A DNA stretch of 55,769 nt from a virus, in IMG/VR virus record IMGVR_UViG_3300013137_000025, positions 1-55,769 of that record; one strand, given 5' to 3'. Made by a program: the position numbers and the translations under genes. The notes under the pieces are model-generated. The model saw only the letters and a list, made by a program, of their open reading frames with translations, did no database searches and had not been told where the DNA came from. Positions 41,301-50,126 of this stretch are shown here, piece by piece (the first letter of the stretch is position 1; each line of letters opens with the position of its first letter).

Positions 41301-44300
41301 GCGGATATGTTTTCATTTATAAGCCGCTCTACGTTTATTGTTTCCACGCGGTTTTTGCTCACGGAACGCAGACTATTATTAAGCAATCTGTCTGCCTCAG
41401 CTTGAATTTGCTGAACCTTGGCACTGAGAATACGACCGTCCTGCTTTGCGTCAATTGCCTCTATCCCGAGGCGGTCCTGAGTGTGATATATATCTATGGC
41501 TTCATTATGTGCGTCACCTATTCCTGTTCCTTCGAAGTTTACTCCTGCCTGAGTCATTGAGGCTTTAATTGCAGCCATTCTCTTTTTGTGCTGTTCCATT
41601 GCATTGGCATATTCGCCATTAAATATTTCGATTCCCTCCTCTGCTATTCTATCAAAAATACCAGAAACATCACCAAGTCCCAACAAGTTCCCTCTTGTTA
41701 CCATGGCTGCATCAGATAACTCAAGAAGACTCTTGTTAAGAGCTTTGGCTTCAACCTCAGACAGAACGCTCTCCACAGTGACGGCTCTTTTCAATAAATC
41801 ACGAGCAAGCTCCGGGTTTTCTGCAATTGCTTTTTCTGTTATCTCTCTGTTCATTTCTCTGGCTTTTTTAAATAGCGGTCTCAATTCTTCGACCCACCTA
41901 TTTGCAATTATACTAATATCACTAATATTGTCACCGGCAGCTTCTATCAATCTTTTGTTACGATTTTGAATTTCGTCATATTCTCTTTGCAAAGAAGACA
42001 GGGAGTCTCCATACGTCGCCCTCATAGCTGCGTTTGAAATGGTGTGTCGACTATCAAACCTGTTACTACTTCTAGTAGCTTGGTTTCTCTTTTCAATAAC
42101 TGATTGCGAAGTGAGAGCAGTCAAAGGACTTCCATTAATTCCAGCGTTGCTTGCCTGCTCTAAAAGAAGTCTATCGGTTTTTCCCATTGCTTCCAATATA
42201 AGCAATTCGCCTAACTTAGCTGCGCCACCTATTGCACCTACAGCCCCCTTGAACAGCAGGGAGTTTGTTATCATCTCTCCAAAAGCCTTGTTCGCCCTCT
42301 CGACAGCCACGGCCATCTTGTCTACACTTCCGGCCGCTGTGTTAGACATGCGAGCAGCGTCACCTTGGAAAACGGTTGCCTCCTTGATAATTCCCTGAGT
42401 AATCAACATGACTTTTTGCTGCTCGGACATAGCCTCTGTGTTCAGCCCATAAAGAGCAGCCTGCTCTTTCAGGATGTTGGATATATTCTTTGTTATACCT
42501 GCGTTGTCCACCATTCTTGAAATCATGTTTTTAATACCATCCGTAGCACCGACAATAGCCTCGCCATATTCAAGGGTTCCTTGACGATTGAACGCAGCAG
42601 CATCTCTTAAAGCATTCAGTGTTTTGATGGATTGATCAAGACCAATTCCAGTAGACATCAAATTACGCAAAGCCTTCGTGGCATCGGTTAGCTTGAAGAT
42701 GCCATCCGAGGTGAGATTCGACACAGCTACATGCGTCTGTTCGGTGGATACATTGAACTTATGGCCCATACTTATGGTGCCCTGAATAGCCTCTTCGTAT
42801 TCAATGTAACTATTCATGGAATTCCTAATAGCATTTACCAATGGCCTGGTAGCAAAAGCAGCCAATAGGGCAAAGTTCCTGAATCTCGATATCGCAAGCC
42901 ATGCACCCTTGGCGGCATGAACAAGACGGAGCATGGCTTCGCTCTGTTCACCAAATACGCTATTGTATTTATCCGCAGCCTTAACGAGATCTTTCTCTTC
43001 TTCAGAAAGCGACTTATGAGTTCTGTGTCTGTCAATTACAACCTTCATAAGTCTTTTTTCTGCCATCGTAAGTTCGTCAAGAGATCTTACTTTTTGAGCT
43101 AAGGTTGATATGAGTTTCTTTTCACTCTCATTAAGTTCTACGTTCTGGCCAATCTGCTTTATTACAAGGTTTGTTTGCCTATTAATAGCATCTTTATCAC
43201 TTTTCTCTTTTGTTTTCCTCGCTGCTGAGTGTATTTTTTCTAAACGATTCTGATACTCTATATCAAGCGCCATCCTCCTTTCGGCAGCTTGCTGAAAAGT
43301 AATAAGCTCCTTGTCCCTAGCAGACGAGATTTCGTCAAGTCTGGCTTTATGGTACCTTTTCAATGCACCAACAGCTCTTGCTGTAACTTGGCCACTCCCC
43401 TCCGCAAGCGGAATAGCCTTCTCTGCTTCGGCCAAGGTTCTCTGTGTGTCTTCGACGTTATCAATAAGAGTTTGGTTGACTTTCTTGGCCTCAGCAACCC
43501 TCTGATTACTATGCTGCTTCTGGATAGCTGCGAGGCGATTGTTGGCCGCCGTCTCAACATTAGCCAGATCCGCCCCACCGCGCTTCGCAAGCTCAACCTG
43601 CTTATCGTGAAGCACCTGGGATGCCTTGATAGCATTCTGAACATTCTCGGACCGGGACTTCTCATCCGTAGACAAAGAGACAGCCTTTACCGCCTCTCGA
43701 TATCTCTCCCTCGCTACCTTGATCTCATCAACCAGTTCCTTGTTATCCCTCCTCGCAGCCTCCATCCTCCGGCGAGCCCCAGTTTCCTCAAGGGTGAGCA
43801 TCCGGCTTTGATGGGCTCGTTCGACAAGCTCTATTTGCCTCGCTGCTTGCTCCTGGGAGATCTTGCCATCCTTTGCAAGCGCCTCAAACATAGCCTTCCG
43901 TCTGTTGGCATAATCTTCAGAGGCCTGCCACCCAGCCAAAACAGCTTCGTCGCTACCATCTCTATGCCGAATCTCCTGGCTGGCAACGGTCAGCGTGCCT
44001 TTGGAGATATCACTCTCACGCCGGAGATTGTCTAATCTATTTCTATGTATACGATTATCAGATTGCTTTTGGGCAGCCTCAAATCTCGACAAAAATAGAA
44101 GCCGTTCGTTCTCAACTCTCTTTGCAAGCTCCTCATTTAGCGACTTCTGTGCTGCTGGTGTTATTTGCCCTCCTGTCTTAGCTTTTGTATAAACCCTCTT
44201 CATTAGTTTTTCATATTCGGTGAGACTTTCAAGTGTTGCCTTTCTGTCTTCGTCAGTTAATGTTCGAAGAGAAACGGCTGACGATTTCTTGAAAGAAGCG

Positions 44301-44740
44301 TAGGTAGCACCAGCCCTTTTTTCAAGCTCTATACGCTCTTTTTTACGTAACGCAAGCCGCTCGGCAATGTTCTTCTTCTGCTGCGCTTCTATTTTCCCGA
44401 CAGACCTCTCTGATGCATTTATTCCAGCGGTTAATGTTTTTATTTCTGATGACAATCCTTTAATTTCGTCTGCACTCTCTTTGGTGAGTCCCTGAGTAAG
44501 ACCAAATTCTTTCTTTAGCTCTTTTGCAGCCGCCGTTGCTTTAGTGATAGCTGCTGATAATTGGTCTCCATAAGTAGATATAGCTTCTACCTCACTATCT
44601 AATCCAGTTTCTTTTTCAAGTTTTCCGACTGTTACAATAAGCTCATCATACTTTTTCTTAAGCTCTGTCAAGGTTGCCAGCGCAGCCTGAGCCTCAAGAA
44701 CAAATCTCAAACTTGTGGTCGGATTAATTCCTTCTGCCAT
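38393..44740 (-). CDS. Tail tape measure protein, 2115 aa
   Basis: Very long, mostly helical and coiled-coil (residues 1-620, then 800-1300). Hydrophobic segments lie around 630-650 (AWLAISRFRNFALLAAFATR) and near the C-terminus (about 2020-2050, MAAGGPVGVALAAPGIIGGI). It directly follows the tail-assembly chaperone pair, as tape measure genes do. At the usual ~0.15 nm per residue this implies a tail near 300 nm. Two Pro/Ala-rich linkers (about 1297-1371 and 1583-1658) built of a 33-residue repeat flank a ~200-residue globular insert. The protein sets tail length and is ejected early in infection. Confidence 0.93.
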   Translation of the reverse strand: MAEGINPTTSLRFVLEAQAALATLTELKKKYDELIVTVGKLEKETGLDSEVEAISTYGDQLSAAITKATAAAKELKKEFGLTQGLTKESADEIKGLSSEIKTLTAGINASERSVGKIEAQQKKNIAERLALRKKERIELEKRAGATYASFKKSSAVSLRTLTDEDRKATLESLTEYEKLMKRVYTKAKTGGQITPAAQKSLNEELAKRVENERLLFLSRFEAAQKQSDNRIHRNRLDNLRRESDISKGTLTVASQEIRHRDGSDEAVLAGWQASEDYANRRKAMFEALAKDGKISQEQAARQIELVERAHQSRMLTLEETGARRRMEAARRDNKELVDEIKVARERYREAVKAVSLSTDEKSRSENVQNAIKASQVLHDKQVELAKRGGADLANVETAANNRLAAIQKQHSNQRVAEAKKVNQTLIDNVEDTQRTLAEAEKAIPLAEGSGQVTARAVGALKRYHKARLDEISSARDKELITFQQAAERRMALDIEYQNRLEKIHSAARKTKEKSDKDAINRQTNLVIKQIGQNVELNESEKKLISTLAQKVRSLDELTMAEKRLMKVVIDRHRTHKSLSEEEKDLVKAADKYNSVFGEQSEAMLRLVHAAKGAWLAISRFRNFALLAAFATRPLVNAIRNSMNSYIEYEEAIQGTISMGHKFNVSTEQTHVAVSNLTSDGIFKLTDATKALRNLMSTGIGLDQSIKTLNALRDAAAFNRQGTLEYGEAIVGATDGIKNMISRMVDNAGITKNISNILKEQAALYGLNTEAMSEQQKVMLITQGIIKEATVFQGDAARMSNTAAGSVDKMAVAVERANKAFGEMITNSLLFKGAVGAIGGAAKLGELLILEAMGKTDRLLLEQASNAGINGSPLTALTSQSVIEKRNQATRSSNRFDSRHTISNAAMRATYGDSLSSLQREYDEIQNRNKRLIEAAGDNISDISIIANRWVEELRPLFKKAREMNREITEKAIAENPELARDLLKRAVTVESVLSEVEAKALNKSLLELSDAAMVTRGNLLGLGDVSGIFDRIAEEGIEIFNGEYANAMEQHKKRMAAIKASMTQAGVNFEGTGIGDAHNEAIDIYHTQDRLGIEAIDAKQDGRILSAKVQQIQAEADRLLNNSLRSVSKNRVETINVERLINENISAIQRVADARKDVIENEFQELRNVLRGQDGKLIDDMNRVTVGDLERHLASVSRQEGREGITETELRRLREVEMVDRTILMLTQLRTNEEQRQAQIESVSDRLRIEAGQKKLSLLQKEIDLTNRLIELFLKQASAQREADRVRASIQAAFKLPSAATVGTGSSAAPKTIAASSPPVAPVAAASVAPTPAAAETGSPAAPKTLAASSPPVAPVAAASVASTPAAAETYQALNQALQSVNWRELWVKSSSPENQTLIAEYKSTQDRIKRDDEIRTAYLGEMFKRDPDTNEFLGNAGGRLVFDTENRKAQQVLSMAANEGGVSQDYLLNNEHFGWNSPTQGGRHIDAILRLLNDKSVAGIDMDAHDTDKQRVKKIEAMFGRNGGASWDMLTGKDPDEYQQMTLLKMFEEAGTLPNAHTLLDQVTERLNERLESIRNAYNPTADTEAVAASSSPVATVAAASVAPTPAAAETGSPAAPETIAASSSPVAPAAPAPVASAPATTSTLATQAGAAVTPNAPEGIAASEFNFSQSARDISKTISSISTATASEMGNIYQTLGSQLDTYGQESYKMAVLLAEQQLAEAKKNANGNGEIIAIAEKEHTEELAKAETERFEIISKYSKEAIALTLQRYEQLNQAIVSPMNNEMANNALSSSELKLQEQIGIAKNSGVGVATVDSLNARRDEYIQTQIKAAELGSSEDFSDEKIATLTLEFKEKFNQMIIGYLGNVIEKSRESLATMTEWSQELGSSMPLEMRTSISSRNIDQRRGDLEARIRANPDFQSGEEGQLNKQGQTLLDSINKKAGRGKKAEARQLRVDDVMDKTEWITRMNEVGQAWTSQFGNISKAARKMGMNLDKELRVMNGFISGAGQIATSIQAGMAAGGPVGVALAAPGIIGGIAQMINGFGGDDEKKREARRSRSFGTTINRGPTQYTIAPTISISNGGDVYVSQDGPEALAKSVAQSVAKEMAYNGTA
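39819..40017. repeat. 99-bp direct repeats in tape measure, distal pair
   Basis: Two copies starting at about 39819 and 39918, related to the pair at 40632-40830. They encode 33-residue Ala/Pro/Ser units (AASSPPVAPVAAASVAPTPA-like). Confidence 0.75.
40632..40830. repeat. 99-bp direct repeats in tape measure, proximal pair
   Basis: Two near-identical copies beginning at 40632 and 40731. They lie on the other side of the ~200-residue insert from the distal pair. Confidence 0.8.
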
Positions 44741-44745
44741 TCCAT

Positions 44746-45291
44746 TTACCTCTTCGAGTGCTCTTCTGCCTTGCGCTGAGCTTCTTCCATGGCGTTGCGC
44801 TCATACATATTTTTGGTGCCCCTAACAATCGCGAACGCCTCAAGAAGATCTGTTAATTCGATGTCGAACCCCAGGACTTGACTTCTAATCTCTGGATCAT
44901 TAATGTTTACGTGATATTGGGTAACCTCTGATTCCGCCTCGATCAGTTTTTCGGCAACCTCATCAACGAATGCCTCGATACACACCGGCTTGAAAGTAGT
45001 TGTCATGATTTGATAAGCGGAATATTCAGGAAGGGCAAGTTGTAGGTTCCACAATTCCATCAACAATCCATCTTCATCAAGTTCCCTATGCTCTACTACA
45101 GGATGTTTCGTGGCATCAAGCTGTTGACGTCCATTGTCGTCGAACCGGGGGATTGGAATCACGGGATCCCCCATGGTCTCCATGAGTTCTGGGTATCTGT
45201 AGCATACCCGTTTCTCAAACAACTTCTTCTTGTAGCATACAGCACAGGAGAAGTCCTTCATACGTGATGCCCGTTCGGTTTTCCACATCAC
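44746..45291 (-). CDS. Tail assembly chaperone, frameshifted part (gpT-like)
   Basis: The frame stays open upstream into the slippery run at 45314-45321 and is -1 relative to the preceding gene, so it is probably made as a fusion with it, like lambda gpGT. It can also be read from ATG codons at 45291/45288. A Cys cluster (FSCAVCYKKKLFEKRVCYRY) near the N-terminus may bind zinc. The C-terminal half is helical (EFELTDLLEAF-like; NAMEEAQRKAEEHSKR). It precedes the tape measure gene by 5 bp and would chaperone its folding. Confidence 0.75.
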   Translation of the reverse strand: MMWKTERASRMKDFSCAVCYKKKLFEKRVCYRYPELMETMGDPVIPIPRFDDNGRQQLDATKHPVVEHRELDEDGLLMELWNLQLALPEYSAYQIMTTTFKPVCIEAFVDEVAEKLIEAESEVTQYHVNINDPEIRSQVLGFDIELTDLLEAFAIVRGTKNMYERNAMEEAQRKAEEHSKR

Positions 45292-45308
45292 GTACCAGGT
45301 TAACAGCT

Positions 45309-45325
45309 CTAGCTTTTTTTTAGCC
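45309..45325 (-). other. Programmed -1 ribosomal frameshift site
   Basis: On the coding strand CTA AAA AAA AGC TAG contains eight consecutive A (45314-45321), including the heptamer A AAA AAA, two codons before the stop. Slipping back one base gives AAA AAG CTA GAG CTG TTA and continues without a stop into the downstream frame (start offset 449 bases, equal to -1). No pseudoknot was evaluated. Confidence 0.8.
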
Positions 45326-45740
45326 CCGCAGTGAGTGTGACGGGGTCATTCACGGCATTCGCCAGTTCCATGAGAACTGAGTTGGGAAGATCTCTGGCAA
45401 CCTCGACCAGCAGTTCTGGGGTATCGATCACATCGATGAACCCCCTCTCATTAGCTCTCTCGAAAATGGCCGGGTGGGTCTCGTAGAAGTCGTCACTGAA
45501 GGAGTAATTCTCGATCTTCTTGCAGTAGTCCAGAAACGACTCCCTATCCGCCTTGTCCATAGCCAGAGGATCCATGTCTCCAGATCGATTGTCCCTCATG
45601 GCTCTGGAATACTTGATGCTTGACTTGTTTGCCCGTTCGTGATTGCGAGGAACCAGGTAGAAAACCGTCTGAAGCTCAGAGGCTTCCGCCCGATCCATCT
45701 CGCAGATGTACGGCTTAGGCTTGCTGCCAATCCCCTTCAT
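45309..45740 (-). CDS. Tail assembly chaperone (gpG-like), 143 aa
   Basis: ATG 45740 after GGAGAGAGAAA. MKGIGSKPKPYICEMDRAEA begins a helical soluble protein whose end (NDPVTLTAGLKKS) is encoded over GGGCTAAAAAAAAGCTAG. Position between the tail-tube and tape measure genes, and a -1 frameshift site at its end, identify it as the short chaperone of the pair. In lambda the frameshifted product is made at a few percent and the ratio matters for tail assembly. Confidence 0.75.
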   Translation of the reverse strand: MKGIGSKPKPYICEMDRAEASELQTVFYLVPRNHERANKSSIKYSRAMRDNRSGDMDPLAMDKADRESFLDYCKKIENYSFSDDFYETHPAIFERANERGFIDVIDTPELLVEVARDLPNSVLMELANAVNDPVTLTAGLKKS

Positions 45741-45772
45741 TTTCTCTCTCCTTGCGTGAAGTTTATGTTGTG

Positions 45773-47104
45773 TTACGTGGGCCTTGTTCCGGCGTAGGTG
45801 AGACCAGTATGTTCATACCACTGCATCTTAAGGGCTTTCTGGACTACAGTGTTGCCTTCACGGATATCAGCCCCAGTGAAGTTGATGGTCAACATGGTTT
45901 CGTCGGCATTCTCATCAGGAACCCCCTTCAGGAGTGCCCCGATCCCAATATGAACATCACCTTCATTATGACTCGCGTCGTCTATGTCAACCATAGACCC
46001 CATAGTAGCTGTCGACACACCTGTTCCTGGGGCAACATTCCATGCATTGTCTGTTTGTGGGAACCAGAACAAATTGATCGGAAGCGGGATCACTGCTTCG
46101 GAGTCGTAGGAAAGCAAGTCCGCAAGATAGGTTCCCCCAACTGTCCCACTACCGTAAGGAATGCTAATGCTACCCTCGACCGTGTAACCACCCACAACAA
46201 ATCGACGCGGGGTTCGGCTGTTATACCGAACAGGAATCATATTAGCCGTTACCGTCAACTCGAAGTTGGTGGCTTCAACAGCGTAGTGAGCACTGACAGT
46301 ATCACTGGGAGTAGCCATGTATCCTATGGTAACAAAAGCATCCTGCCACATGAGCGGGTTTATCTCGGGATATTTTACCGAGATCGCCGTTCCTACGGAA
46401 TCAGTGATTCCTGTTGCTGGTCCAGAAGATCCGAACTCATTATGAAAATCATGAGTAGAATACTGCCTGCCCATGATATCAAAAGTGCACTTGAGAGGTT
46501 CGTTCTCTGAACCAGACAATACCATCCTGGTTACCACCCCATCAGAAATCACTTCTCCCAATGGGAAATCCTGAGTCTTGAATGCCGAAATGAAGTAGTA
46601 AGGAGTTGCGTCATCTTCGGCGTCCTGAAACTGGAATACCATGTTCTTCGTTGTGGCCCCGTCCTCAAACCCCCGCTGAAACAGTGCAGCCAAAAACGGA
46701 AGTGCTGTATGTCTCTCGAAGTCAAACTCGAACGAGGTAGTAGGGGCTATGATGCCCTTCAGGAAGTTGTACCCCGTACCAGCCGTGGGAACTGGGGTTC
46801 CAATGGCTTTGTTATATTCGTTGATTTCCTGCCCCATCTCAAACACAGGACGATTAGTGACAGGGACTCCAAACATCTCAGAGGTCCTCTTCCAATAATT
46901 GGTTCCATCCATCGCATACGGAAGAGGAATTCCAAGTGTTCCAGTGCCATCAGCACCAGTGCAGAACAAATCGCACCCATAGGTGGTCAAAACCCCTGCA
47001 TTGGTGACACTCGCAGCGGTGGCACTTGTATCAAACAAGTCGAGATCAAGACCCTCTCTTACAGCCACTCCATACATTTGGTTCCAAGGGACAACGACGC
47101 CCAT
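45773..47104 (-). CDS. Tail tube protein, paralogue 2, 443 aa
   Basis: MGVVVPWNQMYGVAVREGLD and the block FGVPVTNRPVFEMGQEINEY-NKAIGTPVPTAGTGYNFLKG are shared with the product of 47132-48505, as are SRTPRRFVVGGYTVEGSISI and NADETMLTINFTGADIREGN. The proteins are beta-rich, with DIMGRQYSTHDFHNEFG as a further shared box. Two consecutive homologous genes upstream of the chaperones fit major tail-tube proteins, one perhaps a minor form or an alternative tube subunit. Sheath proteins would be larger and lie before the tube; none is seen. Confidence 0.75.
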   Translation of the reverse strand: MGVVVPWNQMYGVAVREGLDLDLFDTSATAASVTNAGVLTTYGCDLFCTGADGTGTLGIPLPYAMDGTNYWKRTSEMFGVPVTNRPVFEMGQEINEYNKAIGTPVPTAGTGYNFLKGIIAPTTSFEFDFERHTALPFLAALFQRGFEDGATTKNMVFQFQDAEDDATPYYFISAFKTQDFPLGEVISDGVVTRMVLSGSENEPLKCTFDIMGRQYSTHDFHNEFGSSGPATGITDSVGTAISVKYPEINPLMWQDAFVTIGYMATPSDTVSAHYAVEATNFELTVTANMIPVRYNSRTPRRFVVGGYTVEGSISIPYGSGTVGGTYLADLLSYDSEAVIPLPINLFWFPQTDNAWNVAPGTGVSTATMGSMVDIDDASHNEGDVHIGIGALLKGVPDENADETMLTINFTGADIREGNTVVQKALKMQWYEHTGLTYAGTRPT

Positions 47105-47131
47105 GATCCACGCTCCTGTTCTTTTAGGTTA

Positions 47132-48505
47132 TTACCTTGTGAAGTAGTCGTGAGCAACCGTGTCTAGCCAAGACAAGCGGAAAGCTTTGGCTGTCACCGT
47201 GTTGCCAGATCGAATGTCCGCTCCGGTGAAGTTGAGCGTGATCATGGTCTCATCAGCATTCTCGTCAGGGGCAGCCTTGGGCAACGCCCCAACTCCAATG
47301 TGCAAATCTCCAACAGCGTGATCTTCATCGCTTACACTTCCATACTGCATATTCCTCAAGTAGCCCATGTCCGTTGTGTCAATACTCGTTCCAGGTACCG
47401 TAGTCCCAACGGCTGTCAGAAGAGTCGAGCTACTGAGCCAGAATATATCAATCGGAATGGGCCTGATTACACTTGTGTTTTCCATAATCAACTCAGCCAA
47501 ATAAGTCCCCCCAACCGTGGTTGATCCATAGGGGAACGAAATACTTCCCTCTACAGTATACCCGGACACCACAAACCGTCTGGGCATTCTGCTATTGTTT
47601 CTAATCGGAACAAGATTAGCTGTAACCGTAATCTCAAAACTCGAAGCTTCGACAACAAGGTGACTTTGTATCGTGCTTTCGAGTGTGGCACCATCAAGAT
47701 AGTTACCAATGCACACTATGCAATCCTGAAACATCAAGGGGTTTATCTCGTTATATTCAATACCAATGTGATCATCTGCTGTCACAATTCCAAGAGCCGG
47801 GGCAGTCCCGGCTGTCCCAAATTCATTCGCAAAATCATGAGTGGAATACTGTCGGCCCAACAGATCAAAGGTACACTTGATGGGCTCATTTTCGGTTCCA
47901 GACAACACCATTCTGGTTACAATGGCGTCCGAAATGAGTTCGCCATAAGGAAAATCTTGAGTCTTGGCAACCGACAGGAACTCACTTGGAGTCGGAGCAG
48001 CGGCACTGGTGGGACACTGGAATAGATACTCCTGACCATCATACGCTACGAGTCCACCAACGTCGAACTTGGTAATTGATGCCCCTCTTTGGAATGTAGC
48101 AAACAAGAAAGGCATCGCGGTATACTTCTCGAAGTCAAACTCGAACGAGGTCGTCGGGCCAATACTCCCCTTCAGGAAGTTATAACCTGTTCCTGCTGTA
48201 GGTACGGGAGTGCCAATGGCCTTGCTATACTCATTAACTTCCTGTCCCATCTCAAACACAGGACGGTTAGTAACAGGAACTCCAAACACCTCGTCAGCAT
48301 GAGCCCAGCTTGTCCCTGTCGGTATCCCATAAGATCCAGCAGGAGTATCGGGGTCTCCAGGACAAAACAACCATCTACCTTGAGTACTAACAACTCCAGC
48401 ATTAGTGACAGTCGCCATGTCTGTCCCTGCGAGGTGCTCACTCAGGTCTACATTCCGGCGCAACGCAACCGCATACAGTTGATTCCAAGGGACTACGGTT
48501 CCCAT
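47132..48505 (-). CDS. Tail tube protein, paralogue 1, 457 aa
   Basis: MGTVVPWNQLYAVALRRNVD, with the same domain order as its neighbour 45773-47104. FGVPVTNRPVFEMGQEVNEY, KGSIGPTTSFEFDFEKYTAM, DLLGRQYSTHDFANEFGTAG, MPRRFVVSGYTVEGSISFPY and NADETMITLNFTGADIRSGN are near-identical between the two. Variable parts lie between these boxes (for example about 38-60, 140-160 and 345-385), as expected for surface loops. It lies directly after the tail-terminator-like gene in the leftward order. Confidence 0.75.
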   Translation of the reverse strand: MGTVVPWNQLYAVALRRNVDLSEHLAGTDMATVTNAGVVSTQGRWLFCPGDPDTPAGSYGIPTGTSWAHADEVFGVPVTNRPVFEMGQEVNEYSKAIGTPVPTAGTGYNFLKGSIGPTTSFEFDFEKYTAMPFLFATFQRGASITKFDVGGLVAYDGQEYLFQCPTSAAAPTPSEFLSVAKTQDFPYGELISDAIVTRMVLSGTENEPIKCTFDLLGRQYSTHDFANEFGTAGTAPALGIVTADDHIGIEYNEINPLMFQDCIVCIGNYLDGATLESTIQSHLVVEASSFEITVTANLVPIRNNSRMPRRFVVSGYTVEGSISFPYGSTTVGGTYLAELIMENTSVIRPIPIDIFWLSSSTLLTAVGTTVPGTSIDTTDMGYLRNMQYGSVSDEDHAVGDLHIGVGALPKAAPDENADETMITLNFTGADIRSGNTVTAKAFRLSWLDTVAHDYFTR

Positions 48506-48526
48506 AACGTCTGTTCCTTTCCGGTC

Positions 48527-49459
48527 TTAGCCGCCCTGTGCGTGATGGCTCTTTATGGTGATGGTTACCGTTGTCCGGTAGATGGGTTTCCCCCCCATCC
48601 GGTAAACATCAAATACGGTTTGTTCCAATGCGCTGAAGTAAGAGGTTCCCATCCAGTTCCCCTCTTCTTGGAGCGCATCTTTTACTGGTTCAAGAAGATC
48701 CAAATGAAAATCCATGGCCGTATCTTTTGCCGAACCCACCTGTGATTCGATATCAAGTTCCAAAATGTTGGTAACCACATCTATACCACGGATATCATGC
48801 GACTGAACTTCGTCCGTAGGTCTGATCAATATCCGTGGCCATACAGCATTGGGACCCCATTCCTCTGAGTCAATTACCCTTATGTTCGATAATGTTGTAG
48901 CTTTCTTTGTATATAGTTTGTTTTTTATGGCAGAAACAACATCCGTGGTTGGAGGATTGTCAACCATATCGGTAATTGGTTGATTGCCCATAGCAGGGAG
49001 CGACTCCCTGCTTATATAAGTTACCGGGAGAGAAACATTATATAAACCAGATCCATCTATAGGTTTCCCATTATTGTATTGTATTCCTCCAAATTCCATA
49101 GAGAGAGCGTGTTTCGCACCATCTGAATCCACGAGAAACTGATTCCCCCTTATAATATCAAGGCAACTCTCTATTATTGTCTTGGCCTGGTCAAACCCTA
49201 CCCTTCCTCTTGCATCGAAAGTCAGGGCATGGATATCTATAGTCCTTCCAACTACAGCCCTCCGGCTACTTCTGTAAGAAAGAACTTCTTCGCTCACCGG
49301 AACGATGGTGATACACGGGAAAATCGGCTGAACAGGTAAGATCCCTCGCTTAACCTGTCTAACACCAACAATGTCTCCACTTGCACGAGATGCGTCAAGC
49401 ATATCGCGAACAATCACTACAACATTTTTCATTGTTGTGCAGTGGTCTGTTGCACTCAT
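48527..49459 (-). CDS. Tail-terminator/completion-like protein with two tandem domains, 310 aa
   Basis: Two halves look alike: residues about 6-155 (VVVIVRDMLDASRASGDIVG... SLPVTYISRE) and about 180-305 (VVSAIKNKLYTKKATTLSNI... YRTTVTITIKS). Each has an N-terminal helix, a WPRI or FPCI strand and a long alpha/beta end, the layout of gpU/DUF3168-type tail terminators, normally a single domain of 100-150 aa. It lies between the gpG/HK97gp10-like gene and the tail-tube genes. A head-tail joining role is an alternative. Confidence 0.6.
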   Translation of the reverse strand: MSATDHCTTMKNVVVIVRDMLDASRASGDIVGVRQVKRGILPVQPIFPCITIVPVSEEVLSYRSSRRAVVGRTIDIHALTFDARGRVGFDQAKTIIESCLDIIRGNQFLVDSDGAKHALSMEFGGIQYNNGKPIDGSGLYNVSLPVTYISRESLPAMGNQPITDMVDNPPTTDVVSAIKNKLYTKKATTLSNIRVIDSEEWGPNAVWPRILIRPTDEVQSHDIRGIDVVTNILELDIESQVGSAKDTAMDFHLDLLEPVKDALQEEGNWMGTSYFSALEQTVFDVYRMGGKPIYRTTVTITIKSHHAQGG

Positions 49460-49460
49460 G

Positions 49461-50126
49461 CTATTTCACCGTTCCAGCTGTCCTGATCTTAAACCAAGAT
49501 TTTCTCCTGCTATACTTATTTGCTGTACGCTTAGTGCTTGCCGATGCACTACTCATTCCGCCAACAACCCTCCTGCGAAGAGAGGCTGTATGCCTTGCAG
49601 CGGCAGACATGTTTATCATCGCTGATGTCATTACGATATCCATTATCAAATTCTTTTGATTATTGGTAAGAAAGAAGAATTCTCTTCCAGGGATCTTGAT
49701 GACGTTCCCATCACCAGTGTTTATACCTATCACGTCGCCAGTTGGTCTATTATGCATAATCCACTTCTTCATAGTCAAAGCGTCACTTCGTCCAGGTGTG
49801 ATTACATATGAGTTTTTATGAATTCGTATATTAAGGTTCTTTGTCGCGCTATCGAATAGCTTTCTTGTCCTTATAAGTCTCGGATCAGACGAAGGATAGC
49901 CTCCCATCTCACGATCTAAACGAGTAGTTTCAGCAAGTGGATCCCATGGCAATCCAAACGAATCAACTTTCTGATGGAAATTATATGCTATGGACTCCCT
50001 TACTATGCTCAATATTTGTTGACCAACCTTGTGCCCAGTTGGTCTTCCAAGTTGCTTTTTGAATTCCGTAAGAGCAGCCCCGATACCATCTGAAACACTT
50101 ACCTTCATTCCACGTTGAGACGCCAT
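49461..50126 (-). CDS. Phage virion morphogenesis (HK97 gp10/Mu gpG-like) protein
   Basis: ATG 50126 overlaps the previous stop (TAATG). The 221 aa contain AYNFHQKVDSFGLPWDPLAE and LIRTRKLFDSATKNLNIRIH, the W-x-P-L...T...L...G/S-x-L-x-x-S pattern of the virion morphogenesis/tail-completion family. The GREFFFLTNNQKNLIMDIVM box follows and the C-terminus is basic (RRRVVGGMSSASASTKRTAN). It joins the head to the tail or completes the tail. Confidence 0.75.
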   Translation of the reverse strand: MASQRGMKVSVSDGIGAALTEFKKQLGRPTGHKVGQQILSIVRESIAYNFHQKVDSFGLPWDPLAETTRLDREMGGYPSSDPRLIRTRKLFDSATKNLNIRIHKNSYVITPGRSDALTMKKWIMHNRPTGDVIGINTGDGNVIKIPGREFFFLTNNQKNLIMDIVMTSAMINMSAAARHTASLRRRVVGGMSSASASTKRTANKYSRRKSWFKIRTAGTVK

